Assembly: GCA_029204225.1 (NCBI GenBank)
Contig: CM055109.1
Location: 33,458,099 to 33,522,098, forward strand
DNA from: Diphasiastrum complanatum
Taxonomy: Eukaryota; Streptophyta; Lycopodiopsida; Lycopodiales; Lycopodiaceae
Reading direction: 5' to 3'
DNA length: 64,000 nt
Shown: positions 33,650 through 45,108 of the stretch, in pieces
Numbering within the stretch: the stretch's first letter is position 1
Layout of the letters: every line of letters starts with the position of its first letter
Translations under genes and position numbers: made by a program
Notes under the pieces: model-generated
Seen by the model: the letters and a program-made list of their open reading frames with translations, nothing else
Told to the model about the DNA's origin: nothing
Databases searched by the model: none

Positions 33650-34480
33650 AATGTGTTTACCCTTTGGCAAAGACTTTGTTGGAATATCGGTCAACATGTT
33701 ATCGGTATGATAGTAACTTAATTCGACATCCTTATTCTAAACTCTCTCTAAGAAAATGAAATTGAACTTCAATGTGTTTAGTGAGTTCGTGGGTTGAGAG
33801 AAAAAACAAAGTAGTTTTGATTGTCGCAATGGAGTATTGTGGGTTTGATCTTCTGAAATTTCAAATCTTGGAGTAATCATTCGTGGTACAAAAAAAAAAA
33901 ACCCATTTTTCATTGTACCTTTTGGTAGTACATTTCACATTTTGGGAATTTAGGAGGGAGCTTGATAGAGGCTACCCATGAGGTAATGCAATGAAGGCAT
34001 CCCTAGTAACGATGGGCCCACATAGTCTCTTTAGCTATAGTGGACCTACTTTAGAATGTTCAACAATAAATCTTTTTTGAGTGTATTTCTACCCAAAAAA
34101 AAGTAGTTTCCTTGACAGTCCATGTTGTACCACGAAACCATGCTTATAGCCTACAACGTATTCGGACTTAGTAATGGACAAGGAAATGAATTTTTGCTTT
34201 TGATTGTTCCATGAAATTGGTTCTCCTACAAGAAAGCATAGGTAGCCAAAAGTGGATTTTCTAGTATTTGTTTCTCTAGCCCAATCTGAGTCTGAATAGG
34301 TAGAACTCGTGCATCCTTGGAATCTCTATCATAACACATTGACTAAGGTAACATACTAACTAAGGTAATGTGTTTACCCTTTGGCAAAGGCTTTGTTGGA
34401 ATATCAGCCAACATGTTATTGGTATGACAATAACATAATTCGACATCCTTCTCTCTCATAAAATGAAAAAGTTGAGCCGG
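33650..34480 (-). pseudogene. Copia-2-family RNase H fragments (duplicated end)
   Basis: On the minus strand YSDSDWARETNTRKSTFGYL and FISLSITKSEY (34130-34300) are Copia RNase H. The terminal segment NNMLADIPTKPLPKGKH occurs twice, near 33650-33740 and 34340-34450. It corresponds to the 14.8-15.2 kb copy. Confidence 0.65.
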
Positions 34481-35395
34481 CGGGTGCTAACATTAAGTAA
34501 TAATTAAGAATGAGGTGGTATATGTGTCCCGTTCAGCAATGGCATTGGTTACTGGTTAGATGAGGTAGAGCTCATTAAAAGGTCAACTTTGGAACAATAA
34601 TATTACACTTGCGTCGATCTCAAGAAGACCTTCAATTGCAAATGCATTGAAATTGTAGTGTATTGATCGATTGTGAAGTAAAGATGATGGGTTAGAGCTT
34701 GTAAGTTGAGTGGGGATAATTTGTTGTTCCATTTTTATGAATGCTATAAGGAAGACATGGCTAACGAGGACATACGAGGGAGACCTATGTGACACAGGAG
34801 ATAGCCTAATTATGCGACCATTGAAGAGGAGTACAGAATGAGCAAGACAACAGATGCAGGAATTCAAGATTTGGAACATAGAGTACCAGTTATTTGTCAT
34901 CAACATGGTGTTGTGAATTTTTGTTGGACTATTCATATTGTATGGTCTGCTTTCTGCAACAAGCATTTGGTGGAAGACGTATGACTAAATTGTAAACAAT
35001 AATATTATGCTATAGTTGGACATCATTTTGAATACCAAAATATGAGGAATGAAATGTGGTTGACAATCAATTGTATGTGTACATGGTTGTTGATTCAAGA
35101 TACTATACATAGTTAGGAATGTTTCTTACAAAAAGCAAGGAGGAATTTTATGGGAAAGGGAAAGAAGGGAACAAAAATTGGATTATGAGGGCAAAAATAA
35201 TAGATTTTTTTGTTTGACTATGTTAACTAGGGACATTTCTATATTGTTGCACATTAGCAAGTTTGTTGCAGGTGTGCGGTGTTTTGCGGTTTTGCGGTGT
35301 TGCGAGTCAATTCGGGCGTATGATGTGAGGGGGTCGAAGTGATAGCATTATTATGGTCATTAAAGATAGCATTAAAAAAAAGTTGAGCCGATTAT
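34455..35395. repeat. Dispersed repeat R2, inverted copy
   Basis: Reverse complement of 6840-7855. The motif AAAGTTGAGCCG occurs at both ends (34468 and 35380), echoing the direct-repeat borders of the other copy. Confidence 0.6.
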
Positions 35396-35419
35396 CACAA
35401 GAAGTACACTAATATCGCA

Positions 35420-36767
35420 TGTCAACAAATACAATAATATCACATGTCAACAAGGCTTAGATAAACACTCGTTCCTTAAAATGATGTTAGGGTTCTTTAG
35501 CCAAGTACACAAATGAAAATGCCTATGCATCTTTTTTCCCTACTTATTATATTCTAAAATGGCACATAGTGTATTTAAATAGTACCATATGATTGGGAAG
35601 AGTTTCATTATGACCATATGTTTGTGTGGGAAAGCTTCTAAGACTTATCACGTGACCAACATAGAAGTTTGTTCCTTCTTTTTTGGATAGGGTGGAGGTT
35701 ACAGTAAAAATAATTAAACAGCAACATCACAACGGGCAACAAGCCACATTTCTTTTTTGCAGTTCTGGGGTGCACCTAGTTCTATTTGTTAGCAATAGCT
35801 TATGGATGCAATTTGTGATTTATGACTAAATTCACTACACGAGTTAATTCATGTGGTATGATAGTCATTTGTTAGCTCATCACATATTGTAGACATCCAG
35901 CATAGGTAATGTTTTGGGTGTTTAGATTCTTTCCACACATATTCATCTATATTGACATGTTTATTTGTTTATTTTTTCCTTTTGCAAATGTTTGTTGATT
36001 TTTTGAATCTCACCACATAGGATAGAGATGGTATTTTTTGTGGCAAACCTTTTAAGGATTACCAGGTTTGTGACTTAATCTTCAAAGTTTAGTTTTGAGT
36101 TGTTAAGGTTTAGGAAATGCAAACTTTTGATGACTCAATATTAATTTTTAATGGTTTTCATGGGTTTTTATGCATCCCCAAAGGAATCCACATAGAAGTC
36201 CAAAACCTACAAATTTTTACATTCAGGACAAAAATTGTTTGCTTGATCTTTAATCTTATTTTGAATGCAAATTGTTCTAGGATAGGCATCTAAGCGTTAT
36301 CTCAAGTTTAACAAGAATTATCTTAATCTAAATTCAAAAGGGAGTAGGCCAATTATATCATTAAACATTAATTACCATTTCATCCTAAATGTCATTTTAT
36401 TTCATTCTAAATGACTTAAATTAATGGCAAATTAGAGAATGATTGTAAATTACAAAGTGTGTGGAGCCCTGCTTTGTAATAAATTATACATTTAATGTGC
36501 AATTTAGATTTTTTGTATATGATATAGAAGTTTAAATGAGCTAACTTTGTCCGACGTATTAAAATTGACATCAGAAAGGAAAATTCTATTAATTGGGGCC
36601 AAACTATTTTGAAGATGTAGATATGTAATGATGTAAACCCAGCCAAGTGACTGGTCATGTTAATATCCATGTCATTTCTGAAGCAATGTCTACAAACCTC
36701 AATGCACTATAACTAGGTGAGAGTGTGTCATTTGATGTCATGTTAACAGCCATGTTATTTTTGAAGA
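35420..36767. repeat. Dispersed repeat R3, copy 2 (left part)
   Basis: Reverse complement of about 27450-28790. It is interrupted at 36767 by Copia-4 and continues at 40482. Confidence 0.65.
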
Positions 36768-36772
36768 TGCAT

Positions 36773-37500
36773 TTTAGATTTCACACGTGCCACAACATGT
36801 ACTTGTGATCTCCTAAGGTGTGTAGATGCACCAAGATCAAGACTAGATTGAGATTCAAGATCTATCTTTGATTCTATGGCAAAAACAAACTACTACATGC
36901 ATTCAATCACTTCCAACTCTCACTCACATGTGTAGGAAGTATTAAAAGATTATTCTAAGTAAAAACAAGCTGCTCTCCTCGGGTAGAGAGAGAAAATCAT
37001 CATAAGCTCTCGGGTAGAGAGAGAAAGCTAGAAATCCAATAACACTCAAAATCCACACAATCTCCAAATCAATTAGATCCAAAATGAGGAGTACAATGAT
37101 ACTAGTAGATCCACGAGCTACCACTATGCTTAACTATGGTTGGACCACACTTTGTCACCTGTTAATCCTATTGGACCATTGATACATGCACCTCTTCTTT
37201 CTATTGGACTATTTTCAAGCAAACCTCAAATTCCTATTGGACCTCACATGGTTCCACCTCTAAATCCTATTGGACCTCTTAGAATTCATCAAATAAAAGC
37301 ATTACACTTGGCTACACTCTAATTGGCACGAGTTTAGCCTCTTGTTCTATTTTTGGCTAAATAGTGGCATTACAAGTGGAAATGCATAATTTGCCATCTA
37401 TGCCAAATTTGTGTCTATCAACATCCTACACCTAGATGCTTGATATAAAAATTATAAGACCCCTATATCTAACATAGATAATCTTTTTCAATTCTTCACA
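36773..37500 (-). repeat. Copia-4 3' LTR
   Basis: 728 bp; on the minus strand it starts TGTGAAGAATTG and is preceded by a purine-rich tract (TTTAGGAGGAG, 37501-37511). It contains a four-unit degenerate 33-bp tandem repeat (37140-37290, core CCTATTGGACC). A truncated relative is at 62826-63497. Confidence 0.8.
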
Positions 37501-37518
37501 CTCCTCCTAAAAAATTAT

Positions 37519-40140
37519 CTATGAAGATTTGAGCATTGATCTTGATATAACTCCAAGATTAGATCTATGCTTGATGAAAGCACTTTTGCTCAAAAGCTTG
37601 GTGAGTAGATCGCCAATACAAGAGGACGAGTTGACATGCTCCAAATAGATTTCTCCTCCAGTAAGCTTTTCTCTCACAAAATGGTATGCCACTTCTATGT
37701 GCTTGCTTCTTGCATGAAATATGGGATTATTGGAAATAGCTTGGGCCGAGATGTTATCACACTTGATCATTGTTAGATCATCTTCCTTGATGCACTTTAG
37801 CTCCATTGATAACCTCTTGATCCAAAGCACATCTTTGGTAGTTGTAGTGAGTGCTTTGTACTTGGCCTCACATGAAGAGAGAGATATAGTATCTTGCTTT
37901 TTGGAAAGCCACGACATTAGATTGCCTCCAAGAAAAATAGTGTATGCACTAATAGACTTTCGATCCATCTTGTAACTTGCAAAGTCCAAATCCGTGTAGC
38001 CAACAATGGATAGATCTTCACTTTTATAAAGTAGACCATAATCACAAGATAAAGATACATATCTTAGAATCCTTTTGGCCATCTTCTAATGATGGATCTT
38101 AGGATCTTGCATAAATTGACTCAATTTGTGCACACAAAAACTTAGATTGGGCCTAGTAATGGTAAGCCAAATCAAGGAGCCTACAAGACTCCTAAAAAGT
38201 GTGATGTCCTCAAAGGATCTTTCATCACCTTTATTAGGATCTTTTACAATTTGCTCCATTGGAGTATCTATGCTCCTATAATTTTTCATATGGAAATTTT
38301 TCAACATAGAGTGAGCATATCTAGATTGGCATATAAAGACATGATTTTTATAAAAACCAATTTCTAGGCCTAGGAAGTAATGTATCTCTCCTAGATCTTG
38401 CATTTTAAACTCACATCCAAGTGTTATCTTAGTTTCATCAACTAGCTTGATACAACTTCCACAAAGAATAATGTCATCAACATAAATTAGAAGAATGACA
38501 ATATTGCTATCAACAAACTTCAGATACATAGAAGGATCATAGTCACTAAGAGTAAATTCTAGTGAGATACGAAAAGAATTAAGTCTTGAATACCATGATC
38601 TTGGTGCTTGCTTGAGTCCATAAAGACTTTTGAACAGCAAGTACACTTTGGACTCATCCTTGATGAATCCTTGAGGTTGTTCCATATAGATCTCCTCCTC
38701 AAGATAACCATTTAGAAAAGCATTGGACACATCTAATTGGAACAACTTTCACTTAAAGAAACAAGCAAGAGAAATAAGAATTCTTATTGTCACCATCTTT
38801 GCAACGGGTGCAAAGGTCTCCTCATAATCAAGGCCATGGATTTAAGCATATCTTTTGGCACATAATCTTGCTTTAAACTTGTTGATGGTGCCATCATGAT
38901 TGAACTTGATCCGAAATACCCACCTGCAACCAATCACATGCTTGTTGGATGGAGGATCCACAAGCTCCCAAGTATTGTTGGTGATCAATGCATCATACTC
39001 TTGCTTCATGGCATCATACCACTCCTTGGTATTGTGTGAATCTTGAACATTATTTGGCTCTTCATAAGAGACATAAAAAACATAATTAGTGGAATCAAGA
39101 TCCACTTGTTTGCCTTTGTCAACATATGAGAGCCTCTTAGGTTCGGATCTATCTCTCATGGATTTTCTTGGTGAGAAAATCTGAGGAGAGTCTTCTTCAA
39201 ATCTCGACACCATCACATCATGATTGTCTTCAAAATCAATAATTGGTGATGCATCCATAGACTTCTTGATCTCGGCCTCTTCAAAAGATGAGTGTTGATC
39301 TTCATGAAAGACAACATCTCTACTTTCAATAACTTGAGAAGTAGAGAGCACAAAGACTCTATAGGCCTTCTTGGTGGATGAGTATCCAACCATGATTCCT
39401 TTGCATGCACTAGGATCTTCCTTCTTCCTTGTTTCCAAGGGAATATGAGAAAAGCATATGCATCCAAAAACTCTAAGGTGATCAACCTTAGTCTTCTTCA
39501 AATATAAGATTTCATATGGTGACTTTCCACCAAGAGCTATATGTGGGAGCCTATTGCAAAGATAATTTGCACAATTAATGGCTTCTCCCCAAAAATCTCT
39601 GGGAAAAGGTGCCTCAATTCTCATCGATTTTGCACATTTACATAGAGATGTATTCTTTCTCTCGGCCACTCCATTTTGAGATGGAGAGTATGCACAAGAG
39701 AAATCTCCTTTGATGCCTTCAAGCTCACAAAAATCATGAAATTTATTGGAGATATATTCACCACCTCCGTCACTTCTAAGAGCTTTAATCTTGAATGAGA
39801 ATTGCTTCTCTACATAAGCTTTGAAAATAAGAAAATGATCAAACATCGTTGATTTAGAAACAAGAAGATATATCCAAGTGAATCTTGTGATATCATCAAT
39901 GAAAGTAACAAAATAAGTGGCTCCTCCCTTGCTTATAGTTGATGAGAAATGCACATTCGAGTGGATTAACTCCAAAGGATGCTTGCTTTTGATAGAAGAT
40001 CTTGTAAATGGCTTGTTGAGAGATTTAGCAATAGCACAAGCCTCACAAGGCTTGATCTTCTTGGGGAATGACTTTGGCAAGCCAATAGATTTGGCATATT
40101 TGATCATAGAGAGCATGGATCTGTAGTTGGGATGTCCCAA
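37519..40140 (-). pseudogene. Copia-4 integrase, reverse transcriptase and RNase H
   Basis: One reading phase with three in-frame stops (near 38840, 38746 and 38087). Order: GAG-pre-integrase (GHPNYRSM, CEAC), integrase with HSNVHF (first catalytic Asp changed to Asn), RSDGGGEY and NGVAERKN, then WVFRIKFNHDGTINKFKARL, FQLDVSNAFLNG and the polymerase box YVDD (LLIYVDDIILCG near 38470-38500), and RNase H (DLDFASYKMDRKS, SSCEAKY, CDNISAQ). This is the only reverse transcriptase in the window that I can recognise. It shows what Copia-1 lacks. Confidence 0.9.
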
Positions 40141-40144
40141 CCTC

Positions 40145-40447
40145 CTATGCCACCATAGAGAGCTTGTTCACAAGAGCAACATTACAACCATTCACATACT
40201 CATTTGGATCTAATTTATAGATGCCTCCAAATGTAGAACCTAATGCAAGTATCTCATCATTCTTCTTGATAGTGCAAGTATCAACATTGAATTTTACATC
40301 AAGGCCATTATGAAGCAATTGGCCAACGCTAGTAAGATTCTTAGTAAGCTTAGGTACATAAAGAACTTTAGAGAGAGAAAGAACTTTAGAGGATGCAAGC
40401 TTCATTTGCAGTGTATATTGATTTCTTGACTCCATCACAAGGTGCAA
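40145..40447 (-). pseudogene. Copia-4 protease C-terminus
   Basis: LSKVLYVPKLTKNLTSVGQL and KKNDEILALGSTFGGIYKL match the region between Copia protease and GAG-pre-integrase. A single-base shift near 40143 separates it from the integrase frame (SLWWHRRLGHPN across the break). The protease active site is deleted. Confidence 0.8.
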
Positions 40448-40481
40448 TAGAAGATAATCTTTTTCAATTCTTCACATGCAT

Positions 40482-40712
40482 CTACAAACTGCTCTACACT
40501 ATAACTATCTGAGACATTTTATGTATGAGTTTAATGAGAAGTAATCAATAGTTTGATCTATCTGCTATGTAGACTTTCTTCTATCTTTCTTCCAACACAT
40601 GTTCAATATATCAGTATTTTCATATTTGTTATTGATTACTATTAATTGAATTATGATGTAATAGGGCACCTATAACATTGTCCAAACAGTTACGAAACCT
40701 AAGAGACCGACT
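40482..40712. repeat. Dispersed repeat R3, copy 2 (right part)
   Basis: Reverse complement of 27195-27450, continuing the copy split by Copia-4. Confidence 0.65.
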
Positions 40713-42028
40713 GAAGAATCCACTAATATTTTCTATGACCATGATGAGGATGGTTTCATCATCATGGGCATTAGGGGTAAGGTCATCATCAATAGATTGC
40801 ATGACCTTACTCTTAAATACTTTGGTCACGATTTATTTAACCCTTGAGAGCAACAAGACCAAGGGGACAAAGACTAGATACTTGATATATTGTATTGTGA
40901 GTTTCCACAACCAAATCGATTTAATGACAAATGGGCAAAGACGAGTATGTGTACGCATATTCGTCATAAGCGCCAATCATTAAGACGATTATGTAGTAAA
41001 GGCAAGATGAGGCCGGGATCGGCATCTAAAAAAGATTGATAAAAAATTGTTTATGAATCCAAGCATCCTAATTTTGAGCGCTTTAAACAACATACACAGG
41101 CAACAAAATCAAGGCATATCTTTTAGGCCAATCTCACCTGGGATCGGGAGGCAAGGCCAATATGCATGTGCAATTTGTAAGCAATTCTCTTTTAGCTAAT
41201 TGCATTTCATATGTTTATTGTTTACCAATATTTTTTTGGTTTTTTCTAATCATCGATTTGTGTTGATGTAGGTTGAAGATTATGGGTGTAAGTATACCAT
41301 TAGAGGAGTTCTAAATCCAAAAAAGACCCTTTGTAAAGATTCTTTTTATAAATTTTCTCAAAATTTTCTTACACATGGACCAATAAAAACACTCAAATTT
41401 GAAATCTACGTAACGTAACCTTTTGAGTCCACATTAAAATGACATAACTTTTTAGTGGTAAGTTCGAATTTAGAGAAGTTTGGTGCATTGGAAAGCGCTC
41501 AACAAGGGCTTTTCAATGATATGTTAGATTACATACTTCTAAACTACAATTAAAAAGTTATGGCAAGTCAAAAGTATTAGTGTCATAATATTTTAATAAT
41601 AAAAAAAGCATCTTGCACGAATTCTTAAAGGGTCTTTTTGGAACTCAAAACTCCTCTAATGAAATGACGAGTACAATATTGGATATCACCAAGGCTATAG
41701 TGCCTTGGTTGATCATCTTGCGGCACAAGGCGTACATCCAAGGGTAAATTTTTGTTACGTAATTTGTATTGTTCTTAGTTTTGATACACAATTTGTATTT
41801 CATTTCAATTTTATGACAAGTGTTTGGCTAATAATTATTAATTTGTTTTGTGAATGTGTATGTAGTGGGCATCCGCTTCCTTTGTGGAAGAGAGTACGGG
41901 AGGAAACCAAGGATAAGAAGGGAATTAAGATGAAGAGGATGAAGGTGAAGACGAAGGACAAGATTCGGCTTCGGACAATGATGAGGGAGAAGATAGTGAA
42001 GACTAAGAAGCCTACTATTACTTCTTAG
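40678..42028 (+). pseudogene. Gene C: decayed, DNA-binding-like gene of probable transposon origin
   Basis: Not firmly recognised. In one phase at 40685-41030: FYDHDEDGFIIMGIRG, then after two stops ILDILYCEFPQPNRFNDKW and a strongly basic stretch (IRHKRQSLRRLCSKGKM), then YESKHPNFERFKQHTQATKS. This layout recalls the basic region of plant Ptta/En/Spm-type accessory proteins, but that is a weak resemblance. Further pieces: GYSALVDHLAAQGVHPRV at 41685-41745 followed by a possible donor, and an acidic tail (DEEDEGEDEGQDSASDNDEG) at 41920-41990. A MITE lies between the pieces. Several stops; the first 30 bp overlap repeat R3. Confidence 0.35.
41299..41661. repeat. MITE with about 35-bp terminal inverted repeats
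   Basis: The left end CATTAGAGGAGTT...CCAAAAAAGACCCTTT and the right end, reverse complemented, CATTAGAGGAGTTTTG...CCAAAAAGACCCTTT match almost perfectly; total about 363 bp. No target duplication is obvious. A 5'-truncated relative lies at 1871-2192. Confidence 0.75.
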
Positions 42029-42603
42029 ATTTGATGTATTTCTAGTATTTGCAAAAGTTAAAAAAAAAAAATATTAGTATCAATGCTCTTTTCATGAATT
42101 AGATGAGAATATGTACACTTTTTTGAATTATGAATATAAACTTTTGTATCTGATCATCTCTATCTCATTATGTATGGAATGATTGTTTATTGGTTATGTT
42201 TTTCTATTTCATCTTGTATAAATTTGTTGTAAATATATACAAACAATAAAAAACAAACAAAAATATCAATTTAAGATGATAAAAACATACCTCATCTATT
42301 GTTTGAATGATCTTTAATTCCTTCTAAGATGCATCTCTGTTTTTCTCTATAAAAGCAAACAATGAAAACTAAATCATTGTTAGATTACACATCAAATAAT
42401 CATTGTTAGATTACAAATTAATCAAAAAAATGATAATTGTTAGAACACAAATCAAAGAATCATTATTCATTGTTACGTCAATCTCACCATGTTGAAGACA
42501 CTATGAAAATGCACTTTATGACTCAAATGTAATCTACCAAAATTTACAATGCATAATATAGCTCATGAATAAACAATGAAAAACTAAGAAACAAAACTAT
42601 CTC

Positions 42604-42605
<2 letters not shown>

Positions 42606-42694
<89 letters not shown>
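42606..42694. repeat. (CT)n microsatellite
   Basis: About 89 bp of uninterrupted CT. The minus-strand frame across it encodes Arg-Glu repeats and is an artefact. Confidence 0.95.
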
Positions 42695-42697
<3 letters not shown>

Positions 42698-42874
42698 AGC
42701 TTTTCTTCAAAATTTAGAATGCTTAACATACCTTATGCATTTGCTTGGATTGCCTCCTTTCCTTCAAAACTGCATAGCTTTTTTCTACAAAAGCCAACAA
42801 TGAACAATCATTCACTAACCAACCACTAAACAAATCAATAAACAATGAAAAATTAACAAACAAAATTATCTCAT

Positions 42875-42909
42875 CTCTCTCTCTCTCTCTCTCTCTCCCC
42901 CCCCCCCCC
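42875..42909. repeat. (CT)n followed by a C run
   Basis: About 22 bp of CT passing directly into 13 C. The flanks (AAAGCTTTTCTTC) resemble those of the 42.6 kb tract, so the pair may be a local duplication. Confidence 0.9.
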
Positions 42910-42949
42910 AAAGCTTTTCTTTCAAAAGCTTTTCTTCAAGAAATCTATT

Positions 42950-43485
42950 TGCAAATGCAGTCAAGGCCCCCACCTTTTCCATTTCGCGGTTTTTTTTTTT
43001 TGGTAAAATAATTTTGTGTGGCACTGCCATGGGTGGCAGCGCCATGCCCAAATTTTTTTTTTCTACAAAACTTGCCATGGCATGGCAAGTTTTTGCTTGT
43101 TGGTAAAATTTGCCACACGTGGCAAATTTCAAAAACTTTTTTAAGAATTTTGCCACGTGTGGCAAAATTCAGCATTCTGGAAAAAAATGCCACTCGTGCC
43201 AAATTTCCAGAATTTCACGCGTGGCAGTGCCACGCGTGGCATTACCATTCGTGGCAGTGCCACGCGAATTTAAAATATGAATTGCTTTGAGCCCCACCCC
43301 AAAAAAAAATTCTGTTCGGCATAAGAGCCGGTGACCAAAAACATTGACGGCGTGGCAGTGCCATGCGTTCATTGCCATGTAGTTTGCCACGCGATTGCCA
43401 TGAACATTGCCACGCAAGGGCCGTCGGGTCAAATCTGGTCCCCGTCTTATGTGTGTGGCAATGGGCCTATATTTCTAGTTGTGAT
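42950..43485. mobile_element. Palindrome-rich terminus resembling a CACTA (En/Spm) subterminal region
   Basis: Dense direct and inverted copies of TGGCA/TGCCA words, many in full palindromes: GCCATGGCATGGC, GCCACACGTGGC, GCCACGTGTGGC, CGTGGCAGTGCCACG. It ends near 43485 with GGCCTATATTTCTAGTTGTG, whose reverse complement begins CACAACTAGAAATATAGGCC, close to plant CACTA ends (CACTACTAGAAA...). The other end is not found in the window, so this is a fragment or a diverged element. Confidence 0.45.
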
Positions 43486-45108
43486 CCTATTGATACAACA
43501 TCCATCCCATGAAGAATTGTGGATCTCGCCAGATCTGAAACACAAGCACATGAAGACATTGGTCACGATTCTACACCTACATATGGTAATTTTGCCTACA
43601 ACTGAAAATTGTTTCTATCCAGATTGACACAACCAACTAGAATTCGATTTGGCAACGGATCCATAAAGGTGTTAGGTAAATTGTGGTAAATTGCTAACAT
43701 ACCGAAAGTTCCTATTAGTAGATTGTCATAGAACAAATAACAGATTTACAACAGATTAACCTAACATATCAAAATCTGACTAATAACCATTCACAAAGTG
43801 CAATAAAATTGAGTAACATGATTGCATTCCACATCTCTGTTATTACAATACAATACAATAAAATGGCAGAGTATAACCATCACATAAACTATAATTTCCA
43901 TTACATCAAGGATCGTACCAAGGAAAAAGACATTACTCAAGTTACATTCCATCTTAACATTGAAATATACATGATTTAGATAGTGAAGGCAGTGACACAA
44001 TTCTACACCAAAACTGCTCGAAAGGTCTTAAGCAAGGCACTCCTACTTGCAGCCTACAGCTTGACATAAACTTGTATCACAACTCACAAAATGCTCGGCT
44101 CTAACCCTTTTGATGCTTGATCACACTTTTGCTATCTACTGTAAAACCAAGAGTCCCCTTTGCAACTACAAGATCCCTATTTATACAATCCTGAACTCAC
44201 CATTCCCACAACTCCGCAAAAGACCGCCACTGTTTTGTATGTGATTCTCTTGTGGTTGGTACAACTTCCATTGCTAAGACCACATCAACTTCCATTGTCA
44301 CACATGTGGTTTCTTCCTGTCCGTTCAGCTTCCATTCCTCTTTACCCGAATATGATCTTTCCATTCTAAATCAACAACCCTAAAACAATCTTTTTGGCGC
44401 TTTTTGTCCTATCTACACATTACTGAACACACCCTAGTCATCCCTATAGCAATTTATGCTAATCCATCTACCTAACAACATTAATACGATTAAAGGTCTA
44501 AGTTCTTAAACAATCTTATACATACAAAATACCTTAAAATGGCCCATCTAACAGGTAAGTTGGCTTATTTTGGCAACTCTAATAATGTTGTAGTAGACAC
44601 AGTTGTAGGCGAAGTTATCCCACCCAAAATACTCCCAACTGGTGCCAATTCAAAATGTCGTAATACACGTAACAACAACTGATCCTTATCATTCACAAAT
44701 ATTGTGACCAAATGTGGTGTTCGACCGGTCAGCATGATATGATTCAAACATATCCCGGTTACCAATATATAATTGTTGGAGGGTTTACGGATATCAAGAA
44801 AACCCTAGCTAGAGTATTCATTTATAAGTGAGAGGGATTTGACACCTGCGTGTGTAAGTCCAACCCGATGATGACATAGCTATTTGATTAGTTAAAAGTT
44901 AATAACATGACTTGAGGCCTTTTTGCGGCAATTAAATGTTGTTAGGTCTAATAGTCAAGTTAGTGAATAAAAAAATGCAGAAGATCAATGGATACCAAGA
45001 ATATATCGAGAATATCAATGGATCTTGATGCATCCCTCCGCAAAAGACTCATTCCGAAAAAGAAAAAGATCGGATAACATATAAAGAAGCTCTTGGAAAG
45101 GCAGGATA
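43486..45108. other. No supported gene
   Basis: 1.6 kb without a recognisable reading frame; the longest frames (about 69 codons at 44160-44369 plus and 43791-44000 minus) show no motif. GC content rises slightly around 44100-44350. No repeat partner seen in the window. Confidence 0.4.

Larger units (their letters stand above)
36773..40476 (-). mobile_element. Copia-4: Copia element with full 3' LTR but nearly deleted 5' end
   Basis: Inserted in repeat R3 with target duplication TGCAT at 36768-36772 and 40477-40481. The 3' LTR is complete; of the 5' LTR only about 27 bp (40450-40476) remain, joined directly to the end of protease. So the rest of the 5' LTR, primer site, gag and protease start have been deleted while both outer ends survive. 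Confidence 0.85.

Noticed and set aside
37140-37322. 60-codon Pro/Ile/Gly repeat protein, conserved at 63192
   Set aside because: Lies inside a Copia LTR, antisense to the element, and comes from a 33-bp tandem repeat; conservation follows from LTR homology.
42544-43290. Minus- and plus-strand frames rich in Arg-Glu or Cys/His-Trp
   Set aside because: Products of the CT microsatellites and of the palindromic TGGCA array, which yields similar His/Cys patterns on both strands.
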